From: Thermosipho japonicus
Lineage (GTDB): Bacteria > Thermotogota > Thermotogae > Thermotogales > Fervidobacteriaceae
DNA: 45,512 bases
Assembly: GCF_014201655.1 (NCBI RefSeq)
Contig: NZ_JACHEX010000008.1
Location: 1-45,512, forward strand
Direction of reading: 5' to 3'
This document shows, piece after piece, positions 36,577 to 44,701 of the stretch. The notes beneath the pieces are model-generated. The model had not been told where the DNA came from. It did not search any database and was given only the letters and a program-made list of their open reading frames with translations. Position numbers and translations under genes: made by a program. The number at the start of each line of letters is the position of its first letter. Positions within the stretch are counted from its first letter, which is position 1.

Positions 36577-37340
36577 CAATCAATCACCTCAATAACTAAA
36601 AATTTCTTTAAATCTTCAACTGATACTTTTATATTATTTGACACAAAGGCATTTGGCAGTTCTCCTTCATAAATAACCTGGTTTTTAAAAATCAACTTTC
36701 CTTTTTTACCAATAGCGTTATCTTGCAAATAAACTTTTAGAGTATTGTCTTCAACAATACCAACAAAATTTTCGCCTCTTAAACTATTTGTCCCTGCAAC
36801 TAATGCAAATTCGCTAATATATGGAATATTTATTTCTATTATTTTGCCTTCATCTTTGGTCTCATCAAAAATCTTCTCAAAGAAAATATCGTACAATAAA
36901 GATATCTGGTCAATCAGTAGATCAAAATATTCTTTTCTTGGACCTGTATAAATCTGTTCTTCTAATTCTTCAACATTTTCAACAATTTTGTTTATATCTT
37001 CTTTTACATTTAAAATAACTTCACAATAATTCTTTGCAAAATCATCTTCAATATAAAAATTTACGTGTGTTACGTAAACATAATCAACTAAATGATTTAC
37101 TTTTATTTTTAAAGCTTTTGAGCTACTTAAAAAAACATCTTGTGAAAGCAAAACGCATTCAGCTAAATCTCCATTCTTTTCAATAACAACTCCGTACACT
37201 AAAGTATCACCATATATTACAAAAACATCTCCAGCTTCCAGTGCTTTTCCATCAGGCACTCTCTTTAGTGATTCAATATTTAATTTATATTTTCCAAATA
37301 AGTTTTTATACAATTCAAATTCTTTCTTTAAAAAGCTCAT
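36576..37340 (-). CDS. Putative CalpT: protease substrate and sigma-factor partner
   Basis: 254 residues. Residues 35-110 look like a small beta barrel of MazF type (AGDVFVIYGDTLVYGVVIEK), residues 112-160 are helical, and the end is again beta-rich. It lies between a sigma-like gene and a Lon-SAVED gene, the gene order of the CalpS-CalpT-CalpL cascade, in which the MazF-like CalpT holds the sigma factor until cut. No catalytic residues could be assigned. The identification rests mainly on context and fold impression. TAGGAGG is a strong ribosome binding site. Confidence 0.6.
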   Translation of the reverse strand: MSFLKKEFELYKNLFGKYKLNIESLKRVPDGKALEAGDVFVIYGDTLVYGVVIEKNGDLAECVLLSQDVFLSSSKALKIKVNHLVDYVYVTHVNFYIEDDFAKNYCEVILNVKEDINKIVENVEELEEQIYTGPRKEYFDLLIDQISLLYDIFFEKIFDETKDEGKIIEINIPYISEFALVAGTNSLRGENFVGIVEDNTLKVYLQDNAIGKKGKLIFKNQVIYEGELPNAFVSNNIKVSVEDLKKFLVIEVID

Positions 37341-37349
37341 AGTAACCTC

Positions 37350-38024
37350 CTACTTTTTATTTTTTTCTTCTCTATTATTATGACGAATCTTATCACAAAT
37401 TTCTGACATATAGATTTTCACAGCTATTGCAAATTCTTTTTGATCTATTCCAAAATCTTCTACTAAATTCCTCAGTTTTTCTTTTAACCTTTGAACCATT
37501 TTATACTTTGCATCCTTTGACTTTTCACTATAGAAAATTTCTTCATTGTATAGAACCTTGTAAAAATAATAACAAAGTTGCATATTATCTAAAGATTTTA
37601 ACTCTTCAACAAAATATTCTGCAATAACTTCAGACTTTACATCATCAAGTTCGATAACATTTATTACATCTATCTTTTCGTTCCCCTCATCATCTTCTTT
37701 GTTCAAAGAAAGTTTAGATTTATAGCTCTTCACAATATCAATAATATGATTTAATATCAACCTTGAAATGTAACTTTCAATGTTTTCAATATTGTTTATT
37801 TTTGACATCAAAATCTTTTTTTTATTCTTTATTTTAATAAATATTTCGTTTATAATTTCATTTACAGCCGAATCATAAGTTCCATATATATCAATCAATG
37901 TATCTTTATAATTAGAATGAGTACCAATTACTATAGTTACAATTTTTTTTATTAAAAGATATAATTTATTTTCCTCTTCTTCTTCAACCTTATTATTCAA
38001 GTACTTTAATATAATCTCTTTCAC
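37350..38024 (-). CDS. Sigma-70-like factor, putative CalpS
   Basis: Residues 52-104 follow the pattern of sigma region 2: AVNEIINEIFIKIKNKKK followed by IENIESYISRLILNHIIDIV, then a basic stretch. The C-terminal 60 residues are helical and basic and could act as region 4, though no clear helix-turn-helix motif was seen. In the Calp cascade such a protein is released to redirect RNA polymerase. GTG start behind GAGGTG that overlaps the stop of the preceding small gene. Divergent, so confidence is moderate. Confidence 0.6.
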   Translation of the reverse strand: MKEIILKYLNNKVEEEEENKLYLLIKKIVTIVIGTHSNYKDTLIDIYGTYDSAVNEIINEIFIKIKNKKKILMSKINNIENIESYISRLILNHIIDIVKSYKSKLSLNKEDDEGNEKIDVINVIELDDVKSEVIAEYFVEELKSLDNMQLCYYFYKVLYNEEIFYSEKSKDAKYKMVQRLKEKLRNLVEDFGIDQKEFAIAVKIYMSEICDKIRHNNREEKNKK

Positions 38025-38026
38025 TT

Positions 38027-38440
38027 TTATATCACCTCAATAAAATTTTTTATATTTTTTCTACATAAACCACATTTTACAAAATTTTCCTCAATAACTT
38101 TTCTTGGAAGCTTAAACACTAATTTTTTATGGTAATTGAATGCATATGATGACTTTAATACCAACTTAGAACATTCAAAATCTTCACTAATTACACAAAA
38201 CTTATTTATATCTACTTTTATTTTTGAATAACTTTTAGTTGATAAGAATAAAAGTTTTAAACTATTTTTTCCATTGTCTTCAACAATAGCCGGTCTTCTT
38301 TCCCTTTCTACAGTCCTTGATTTATACAAAGAATCAAAACCCAAAATTTTTGAAATTTCCTTTAATCTATATATATAACCTATTAAAGATTTAAAATCAC
38401 TCGGTTCTTTCTGAAAAATTGCATCAATCAATTGTTTCAA
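38027..38440 (-). CDS. Small MazF/PemK-like protein at the head of the Calp module
   Basis: 137 residues, TTG start with AAAGGAGG. The middle part (ERERRPAIVEDNGKNSLKLLF) resembles the Arg-Pro strand of MazF/PemK toxins, and the end has a Cys pair, KCGLCRKN. It is the first gene behind an extended -10 promoter and directly precedes the sigma-like gene, so it belongs to the same signalling unit. It might be a toxin, an RNA-binding regulator or a second MazF-fold partner. Not firmly recognised. Confidence 0.4.
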   Translation of the reverse strand: MKQLIDAIFQKEPSDFKSLIGYIYRLKEISKILGFDSLYKSRTVERERRPAIVEDNGKNSLKLLFLSTKSYSKIKVDINKFCVISEDFECSKLVLKSSYAFNYHKKLVFKLPRKVIEENFVKCGLCRKNIKNFIEVI

Positions 38441-38469
38441 TTATTCTCCTCCTTTCACCTCCATTTACA

Positions 38470-38512
38470 TTTATTATAACATATTTTTTATTAGTTGAAT
38501 TTATTGTTAAAT
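38470..38512 (-). repeat. Direct repeat B (copy of the second cas2 end plus promoter)
   Basis: These 43 bp match 42529-42571 at 41 positions. The copy there spans the last codons and stop of the second cas2 and the sequence just after it. Here the block lies upstream of the MazF-like gene. The two copies bracket the pair of GTPase genes. Confidence 0.85.
38473..38481 (-). promoter_or_regulatory. Extended -10 promoter for the MazF-like/Calp/cmr genes
   Basis: On the minus strand TGTTATAAT fits the extended -10 form TG-n-TATAAT. No good -35 box is present, which this class tolerates. The TTG start of the 137-residue protein is about 30 bp downstream. All genes from here to cmr6 follow with small gaps or overlaps. 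Confidence 0.6.
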
Positions 38513-38575
38513 TTCCATATTTTTTATTACATCAAATTTTTTGCATTACTCAAAACAAACCTATTTTTTATAAAT
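38489..38575 (-). pseudogene. Degenerate cas2 3' remnant
   Basis: Read on the minus strand, the last codons spell FNNKF-x-stop as in the intact second cas2 (FNNKFI-stop), and patchy base similarity extends upstream for roughly 60 bp (AATTTGATG against TTATTGATG at the matching place). Further upstream the similarity is lost. The rest of the 312-bp gap (38576-38752) is AT-rich without a visible feature. Confidence 0.4.
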
Positions 38576-38752
38576 TTGATTATTATAATTTTACATTTTT
38601 TGACACAATTCATCATGAAAACTTGCTTGATAATAAACTTATTATTAAAATTCTCCTTTTTAATAACTATAAAGTATAAAGTTTCAGATTTATCTTCATA
38701 ATCTTAAAAATTAATTTCATTTCCAATTCAAATTAATACCTAAAACTAATTT

Positions 38753-40345
38753 TTATTGAAAGATAATTAAGTCAGAACTAATTTCAACTATTTTATTTAT
38801 CTTTTTTACTATAATATTTCTTTTATCTTCAAGTAAAATAACCATATTCCTTATATCATTAACAATTGGAAAATAATTTTTAATATAATTTTCTCTTGTC
38901 AATTCTTTCATTAAATTTTCAAAAATCTTTTCTATTTCATTTTTTATTTCTTCTTTATAGCTCTCTAATTTTTTTAAGTTGAAATATTCTACTGCGTCAG
39001 CAAAAAAACCTAAAAGAAAAATACTTCCCTTCATAAATTTTGCAAGCTTAATAGCTCCCCATGGTTTAAATTTAAAAGGAATTTTTAAAAAATTCCTTAT
39101 TTTAAGAATAATATTTCCTAAATTTCTATTAGAGATTTTAATAATCGATAACACTATAGGTAAATATTCTTTTGGTATTGAATTGATTAATTTTAATTCA
39201 GGGAAAGAATTTATTGATTTTTCAGATAAATCTATTATTTTCTTTACATCAGAAATTAAGCTACTTGTATGTTTTTCTATTATTAGATTTATTCTATCCT
39301 CAAGTATTTTTCCATCTTTTCCAAACTTACTCTGGATAAAATTGTTTATTTCTTCTTTATTTTTTGCCGCTGAAATTCCTAATAATATCTCTTCTCTCAA
39401 TTCATGAATTTCATTCTTAATATTAATATAACTTTTGTTTATTTCATCTTCCAAGTTTTGAATATAAGATTCTTGTTCCTTTATTTGATTATCAATTTCA
39501 TCAACTGATCTCTTTAAATTATCTTTTAATTTATTTAAATCAGAAATAATCTGATTATATGAATCTTTTATAACACTTATACCAGCTTTCACTATAAGCT
39601 CATTTTTATACTTCTCAATAAAATCAGAAATCAAAAACTCTAAATTTTCAATTCTAGATAGCTTTTTATAATTTTCATTGTTTTTCCAATAACTTAAACC
39701 TTTACCATATGGATCTGCAGAAACACACACTATTTTAAGTTCTCCTTCAAATCCTGTTATTTTACGAACAATATCAGAAACTACTTCCTTTTTTATTCTA
39801 GCTGCTTTTTCAAAATCCTCATCATCCTCTAAATCTGCTACTTCATCCATTTTATTTATTACAAATATAGTCGAATCAATTTTATTCAAATCTGAAAGCA
39901 ACCATTTCAATGTAGGAAAATGTGATTTCTTCAACGGGTTAACTGGATCAACCACATATATGATGACATTTGCTTCAGAAATGTACTTTTTAGTTAGTTC
40001 ATCATGAAACAAATTTTCTGAAAAAAGGCCTGGTGTATCAATTAAAAAATAATCCTTATATTTATATGTTTGAATTCTATCTGTAGTAGGTGCTGGTGAT
40101 ATTTCAATACTCAATTCATCAATTAACACTGATAGTATTGTTGATTTTCCATCTGAAAAAGCTCCAAAAAAAGCAATCGAAAATTTATCATTTTCAATAT
40201 TATTAATTGCTTTTTTTATTTTTTCTTTTAAACTCTTATATTTCTCATTAGAAAAAAATTCAGCTTCTAAAACATCTACTTTTTTTAATAAACTCTTTAA
40301 CTTTAAAATTATATTTTCCTTTTCATGAGAAATATTTAGATTCAT
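38753..40345 (-). CDS. Dynamin-like GTPase, second of a pair
   Basis: 530 residues. All G motifs are present: P-loop GAFSDGKS (61-68), switch Thr in PAPTTDR (87-88), DTPG (103-106) and NKMD (164-167). A long helical stalk (about 250-390) leads to a hydrophobic patch at 431-455 suited to membrane insertion, then a second helical part. This layout is that of bacterial dynamin-like proteins, which often occur as tandem pairs and remodel or patch membranes; some protect against phage. It sits inside the cas operon, 34 bp after its partner. Confidence 0.8.
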   Translation of the reverse strand: MNLNISHEKENIILKLKSLLKKVDVLEAEFFSNEKYKSLKEKIKKAINNIENDKFSIAFFGAFSDGKSTILSVLIDELSIEISPAPTTDRIQTYKYKDYFLIDTPGLFSENLFHDELTKKYISEANVIIYVVDPVNPLKKSHFPTLKWLLSDLNKIDSTIFVINKMDEVADLEDDEDFEKAARIKKEVVSDIVRKITGFEGELKIVCVSADPYGKGLSYWKNNENYKKLSRIENLEFLISDFIEKYKNELIVKAGISVIKDSYNQIISDLNKLKDNLKRSVDEIDNQIKEQESYIQNLEDEINKSYINIKNEIHELREEILLGISAAKNKEEINNFIQSKFGKDGKILEDRINLIIEKHTSSLISDVKKIIDLSEKSINSFPELKLINSIPKEYLPIVLSIIKISNRNLGNIILKIRNFLKIPFKFKPWGAIKLAKFMKGSIFLLGFFADAVEYFNLKKLESYKEEIKNEIEKIFENLMKELTRENYIKNYFPIVNDIRNMVILLEDKRNIIVKKINKIVEISSDLIIFQ

Positions 40346-40379
40346 ATAATTCCCCCTTTTCTTAAAACTATATCTAAAA

Positions 40380-42365
40380 TTAATTTGTTGGCTTTTTGAA
40401 TTTTCTAATTCTTATTCCATCTTTATTATTTAAAAATAATAAGTTCAACGCTCTATAATCAAATTCATCTGTTACATATATAACTTTTTCAACTTTCTTA
40501 CTAACTACACTACTCAACCATTCATCTTTTGAAGTGTAAAAGTAAATCTTATCTAACCTAAACATATTTTCTATATAATTATTCACATCAGAATTAACTT
40601 TAAACCCCACAAAAATTGCTTTCGATAATTCCAAATCAATATAAGCAAACTCAACTTTTTCACCCAGAATATTTTTGACTAATAATAAACTCAATTCACC
40701 TTCAATCTTTTTAATGTAAGAAATCAACTTGTCAATATTTTTACCTAAAATTTTTATTCCATTTACAGCGAGCCTTATATTTTTTATATTTTCTTCTACG
40801 TCCTTTTCTATTCTTGAAAATATTTCATTAACTTTCTTTTCCATCTCACTTTTTATTTTAGATATCTTTAAATCAACTTCTTTAACAGCATTATTTTTAT
40901 ATTCTATTCTATCTTTCTCCGAAGATATAACTTTAAAATAAAATAATTCATAAGCCCCCAAACCCAAAGCATATAAAGGGTTAATATTAAAAAATACTAA
41001 GCCAATTCCAAGATTTAAAAAAAATTTCAAAAAGCTAAACGGTTTATTAAATATTTCTTCAATATCAATTTCGAAATACTGTCTTAAGTTAAAATCTTTA
41101 AACAAATTCTCAAACTCATATTCAAGTAAAAATTTATCCAACAGTTCTTGAAATTTTTGTTCTACCTTTTCCTTCATTGTATTTAAATTGTCTTTGATCA
41201 TTTGATTAATATCTTGCTCTTCTTCTTTTAATATTTTTTCAATTTCTTTTTTTATCATTTCTAGACTATGAGATTCATCTATACTTTCCATCAAAAACTT
41301 TTCTAATTTATTTTTTAAAGATGCTATTTTAACCTGCAGTTCATTAGATGTTCTAACTTTATACTTTTTAACTAATTTATTTACTTCACTAATATAGTCT
41401 TCTATTAATTTTGAAAATTCTCGCAATTTTAAATCAAATGATTTTTTCTGTTTTACAACACTTGATAAAATTTCTTTTACATTAAAGAGTATTTTATAAG
41501 TATTTGAAATTACTATCTCATTAAAAATTTCCTTTCTTAAACCAGCAATTATTTTTTCTATCTCTTTAATATTTGAAAAATATTCAATATTTGATTTACT
41601 ACCAAATATTTCCAACGCTTTTTCTTTATCTTTGGCAAATCTATCATTTAATGAATCATTTTTTAATAAAGCAAGATGAGCATTAATTATAATATTACCA
41701 AAGTATCTTCTTCCTAAAACTTTTTTCAACTTTAATATAGTTCTTTTTTCAATAGTTTTCACATCATTATTAACTAACTCTTTTTCATACTTATACCTTG
41801 AAGGCTTTCCCCTAACATTAATAATAGAGTAAACTTTTGCGTTGTCTTTTAAAAATTTTTTTATTCTTGAAACTATATTTTCCTCCGGTTCTTTATTAGT
41901 TCCAATGACATAAAAAACAATATGTGATTTATTCAAGGCTTTTTTTATTTCATCTATTACTTTTTCTTCATCACCTTCAATTCCAGGCATATCAATTAAA
42001 TTTATATCACTAAATGATTTTTCTTTAACAAATTTAGTAAAATCTTTGTATCCCTCTCCTATACTACTTCCATCACCATTAGTCAAAGCTTCAATAATTG
42101 TACTTTTCCCTGCATTCGTTTCACCAAAAAAGGAAATATTTAAATTATTCCACTCCAATTCATTTTTTAAAAATTCAATCTCCTTTTCAATACGTAAATT
42201 ACCTTCTAAAACTTTATTTTTTACCTCCTCGACAATTTTCTCAAATTCTTCATTTGCTATTATTCCGTGAACTGAGAAATTTTTAATATTATTTACCAAA
42301 AATAAATTCAAATCTTCTACTAATTTAGAAATATTATGCTTGTAATCTACTATCTTTTCCTTCAT
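40380..42365 (-). CDS. Dynamin-like GTPase, first of a pair
   Basis: 661 residues. P-loop GETNAGKS at 81-88, DMPG at 125-128, but the base-specificity motif is NVRG at 183-186 in place of N/T-K-x-D. Long coiled-coil stalks (about 300-435) flank a hydrophobic hairpin at 442-478 (FLNLGIGLVFFNINPLYALGLGAYE is spread over this range), a probable membrane paddle. The C-terminal 60 residues form a separate alpha/beta piece. With the following gene it would form a heteromeric dynamin pair. GGGAGGG precedes the ATG. Confidence 0.78.
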   Translation of the reverse strand: MKEKIVDYKHNISKLVEDLNLFLVNNIKNFSVHGIIANEEFEKIVEEVKNKVLEGNLRIEKEIEFLKNELEWNNLNISFFGETNAGKSTIIEALTNGDGSSIGEGYKDFTKFVKEKSFSDINLIDMPGIEGDEEKVIDEIKKALNKSHIVFYVIGTNKEPEENIVSRIKKFLKDNAKVYSIINVRGKPSRYKYEKELVNNDVKTIEKRTILKLKKVLGRRYFGNIIINAHLALLKNDSLNDRFAKDKEKALEIFGSKSNIEYFSNIKEIEKIIAGLRKEIFNEIVISNTYKILFNVKEILSSVVKQKKSFDLKLREFSKLIEDYISEVNKLVKKYKVRTSNELQVKIASLKNKLEKFLMESIDESHSLEMIKKEIEKILKEEEQDINQMIKDNLNTMKEKVEQKFQELLDKFLLEYEFENLFKDFNLRQYFEIDIEEIFNKPFSFLKFFLNLGIGLVFFNINPLYALGLGAYELFYFKVISSEKDRIEYKNNAVKEVDLKISKIKSEMEKKVNEIFSRIEKDVEENIKNIRLAVNGIKILGKNIDKLISYIKKIEGELSLLLVKNILGEKVEFAYIDLELSKAIFVGFKVNSDVNNYIENMFRLDKIYFYTSKDEWLSSVVSKKVEKVIYVTDEFDYRALNLLFLNNKDGIRIRKFKKPTN

Positions 42366-42528
42366 CTAAACCCTCCCAATTATAATAATGTTTAACTTTT
42401 CACTAGTTTAAAAAAATATATTTTAGTAAAAAATTTTTTTACTGATAAAAAACCTCTCTTCTGTTTTCCACCTAAACATACTATCAGTATTTAATCTAAG
42501 TGGATATATTAATTCTTCCCTTCCACTT

Positions 42529-42571
42529 TTTATTATAACATATTTTTTATTAGATGAACTTATTGTTAAAT
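42529..42571 (-). repeat. Direct repeat A (end of second cas2 plus promoter)
   Basis: Original-looking copy of the 43-bp block that recurs at 38470-38512. It includes the cas2 stop codon (42550-42552) and 21 bp beyond it. Confidence 0.85.
42532..42540 (-). promoter_or_regulatory. Extended -10 promoter upstream of the GTPase pair
   Basis: Same TGTTATAAT as at 38473-38481, about 165 bp before the first GTPase. The gap 42366-42531 also holds a small palindrome, ATACT-GAT-AGTAT, at about 42479-42491. Confidence 0.5.
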
Positions 42572-42819
42572 ATACACTTTTCCTTTCCATCAATAACTTT
42601 TCTAAAAACCTTATTTGAATTAAAAAAATAGATTACAAAACTATCCTCCTCTTCATCAATTTTATTTTTAACTTCATAGAACAACTTTTTAATATTTGAT
42701 TGAGATAAACATCCTTCAAAAGTTGAATTTTGCTGCCAAACAAGGTATTTTTTTAAAATTTTATGTATTTTGTTCACTCTTTTTTCATTTACATCATAAA
42801 CAACCAAAAGATACTTCAA
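42550..42819 (-). CDS. cas2: Second Cas2-like protein
   Basis: 89 residues with the Cas2 ferredoxin start KYLLVVYDVNEKRVNKIHKILKKYLVWQQNSTFEG, including the metal-site Asp9. It is clearly related to, but well diverged from, the Cas2 at 43823-44086. TTG start within the stop region of cas1 (4-bp overlap, GGGGGG upstream), so it is translated together with Cas1. It may be the working partner, a paralogue with a different role, or a Cas2-fold toxin-like nuclease. Confidence 0.85.
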   Translation of the reverse strand: MKYLLVVYDVNEKRVNKIHKILKKYLVWQQNSTFEGCLSQSNIKKLFYEVKNKIDEEEDSFVIYFFNSNKVFRKVIDGKEKCIFNNKFI

Positions 42820-43808
42820 ATAAATCCCCCCATCACAAATCCCTTAAATTTTTCAACTCCTTTTAAATGTCTAATCAATTTATAACATTCATGCCTTATT
42901 ACTGTTTTAAAAGTTACACTTTGATTTTCATAAATTGTAACTTTCTTATTTAATCTCTCTTCAATTTCATTTATAAATTTTTTCTTTGCGTCTTCATATA
43001 AAAATACCCCATTGTTGTTAAAATTAAAATCTTCTTTCTTAATTTCTTTTTTATTCACCAATTTTAAAATTGCTTTATCCACAATTATTGGTTTAAAAAT
43101 CTCTGCAATATCAAGCTGTAAAGAAAATTTACGCTTATTTGTTTCATGCAAAAAACTTATTCTCGGTTCTAAAGAAGTTTTATATATCTCAGCTAAAACT
43201 GTGTTATAAAGTATTATATTTCCAAAGCTTATAAGTGCATTTATTTCATCTTTGGGAGGTCTCTTTAGTCTTTCGTCAAAATCAAATCCTTTACGTTTTA
43301 CAATTTTTCCTAAAGCTTTATAATAAGCTTTTCTAATATTTCCTTCTATGGCCATTAAGGCCGGTATATTATTTTGCTTTTTCAAACTATCCTTAATCTT
43401 TACTATATAATTTAACTCTTCACTAGTAATTTCTTTATATCCATTCAGCACCCAAAGCATATTCAAAACTGCAGATTCTAATATTTCTTTTGCAATTTCA
43501 AGCCTTTTACTTAAATCATAATAATATTGAAATTGCAAAACTATCATCTCTCCAGTTTTATTGTTCTCTGGTGGATAAAAAGAACCAATAAATTCCCCAT
43601 AATAACCATAAAAAAAGGTAGGTATACCTTCTTTCGCTAACAATCCCAAAAATTTTTTATTAAAACTTACCTCTGAAAAAATCATAATAGAAGAAATATT
43701 TTTTAAAGGGACAAAAAATGGCTTTGAATCTTTGCTTTTTGGAACAAAGTATAAAGCATGGTTTTTTCTTTTTAGTTCCCCATCAGTAAAAATATATAAA
43801 GTTTCCAT
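42816..43808 (-). CDS. cas1: CRISPR integrase Cas1
   Basis: Integrates new spacers at the leader end. The N-terminal beta domain (METLYIFTDGELKRKNHALYF) precedes the helical catalytic domain with the metal ligands E155 (AIEGNIRKAYY), H221 (ISFLHE) and D233/E236 (LQLDIAEIFKP), all intact. 330 residues is normal, and no reverse transcriptase is fused. GGAGG precedes the ATG. Flanked on both sides by cas2 genes. Confidence 0.95.
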   Translation of the reverse strand: METLYIFTDGELKRKNHALYFVPKSKDSKPFFVPLKNISSIMIFSEVSFNKKFLGLLAKEGIPTFFYGYYGEFIGSFYPPENNKTGEMIVLQFQYYYDLSKRLEIAKEILESAVLNMLWVLNGYKEITSEELNYIVKIKDSLKKQNNIPALMAIEGNIRKAYYKALGKIVKRKGFDFDERLKRPPKDEINALISFGNIILYNTVLAEIYKTSLEPRISFLHETNKRKFSLQLDIAEIFKPIIVDKAILKLVNKKEIKKEDFNFNNNGVFLYEDAKKKFINEIEERLNKKVTIYENQSVTFKTVIRHECYKLIRHLKGVEKFKGFVMGGFI

Positions 43809-43822
43809 ATTTTAAACCTCCA

Positions 43823-44086
43823 TTAAATTATATTTGTTACATTAATTTTTTTATTTCCATAAATTTTTCTATAAGGTACAAACTCTGGTTCTAATATATA
43901 CCAATATATAGTGTCTTCATCTTCATCTATTATACTTAAAATTTGATTCCTTAGCTTTTCAAAATTACTCTCAGTTATTTTACCTTCTAACACTGAATTT
44001 TGAACCCATTTTAAATACTTTCTTGCTACTTTTAAAACTTTTCCAACTCTCTTTTTATTTACATCGTAAATCATTATTAAATACAT
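43823..44086 (-). CDS. cas2: Cas2
   Basis: 87 residues: YLIMIYDVNKKRVGKVLKVARKYLKWVQNSVLEG is a typical Cas2 N-terminus with Asp8, and the C-terminal strand follows. It would form the bridging dimer of the Cas1-Cas2 integrase. AGAGGTG precedes the ATG. It is the first cas gene of the leftward run, 37 bp from the terminator of the preceding membrane-protein gene, with no clear promoter of its own. Confidence 0.92.
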   Translation of the reverse strand: MYLIMIYDVNKKRVGKVLKVARKYLKWVQNSVLEGKITESNFEKLRNQILSIIDEDEDTIYWYILEPEFVPYRKIYGNKKINVTNII

Positions 44087-44116
44087 AAAAATATCACCTC
44101 TTAAAACTTTAAAAAG

Positions 44117-44133
44117 GCCTGGAAGATCCAGGC
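44117..44133 (-). terminator. Terminator after the small membrane protein
   Basis: GCCTGGA pairs with TCCAGGC around a 3-nt loop, followed on the minus strand by CTTTTTAAAG. The stem is close to the stop codon at 44135. Some read-through may supply cas2. Confidence 0.65.
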
Positions 44134-44134
44134 T

Positions 44135-44512
44135 TTAACTTGATATAGAAATTGCTAAAAGTGCAATAAAAGAACCCCAACCGGCAAAAGATATACCAAC
44201 TTTTATCTTTTTTATCTCATCTTTATACGCCCTTACATAAATATCTATCAAATAATCATCTACGTTTTTAATAATACTTCTTAGTTTCACTAATCTTTCG
44301 GCAGGTACTTCAGGCTCAACTACGTAATTGTATATTGGAGCAATAATACCAAATACAAAACCTCCTAAAAATGGCCAAAATTTATTAACATCTTCATTTG
44401 CATGAACTCTAGCTAAAGATTCAACTTGTGAGGGTGTTTTTAAAAAGTTTTGCTCACCAAAAGAGATTATAATAAACAAGCTTATTAAAAGAACTATGAA
44501 AAATTTCCTCAC
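44135..44512 (-). CDS. Small membrane protein with signal peptide, unknown
   Basis: 125 residues, GTG start behind AAAGGAGGG. An N-terminal hydrophobic segment (FFIVLLISLFIIISFGEQ) could be a signal peptide or first helix, a second (FWPFLGGFVFGIIAPIYNYVV) is in the middle, and a third (VGISFAGWGSFIALLAISIS) closes the protein. No family recognised. It lies between array 2 and cas2 on the same strand but has its own terminator, so a CRISPR role is only a possibility. Confidence 0.6.
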   Translation of the reverse strand: MRKFFIVLLISLFIIISFGEQNFLKTPSQVESLARVHANEDVNKFWPFLGGFVFGIIAPIYNYVVEPEVPAERLVKLRSIIKNVDDYLIDIYVRAYKDEIKKIKVGISFAGWGSFIALLAISISS

Positions 44513-44581
44513 AAAAATCCCTCCTTTAAAATTTGCTTTACACTTATAATACGATTTAAATCATTAAAATCTGACATAAAA

Positions 44582-44607
44582 AATTGGAGCAATTAATTGC
44601 TCCAATT
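44582..44607. terminator. Palindromic terminator at the end of array 2
   Basis: AATTGGAGCAATT (44582-44594) and AATTGCTCCAATT (44595-44607) form a perfect 26-bp palindrome flanked by A/T tracts. It is about 95 bp past the last repeat of array 2, so it should stop the pre-crRNA before the membrane-protein gene. Confidence 0.8.
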
Positions 44608-44701
44608 AAAAAAATACAATATATCCAAAATTTCTCATAATTTTTTTAATTAGTCTTTTTAAATATATAAAACATTTTTATTTTTTGCAACAAATAATAC
44701 C

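Noticed and set aside
38979-39407. Plus-strand frame opposite the second GTPase
   Set aside because: Antisense to a gene with all GTPase motifs; composition follows from the AT-rich complement.
42816-44086. Type I or type II adaptation module left over from another CRISPR system
   Set aside because: No cas3, cas8, cas9 or cas4 is present; both arrays share one repeat and the genes are co-directional with the cmr set.
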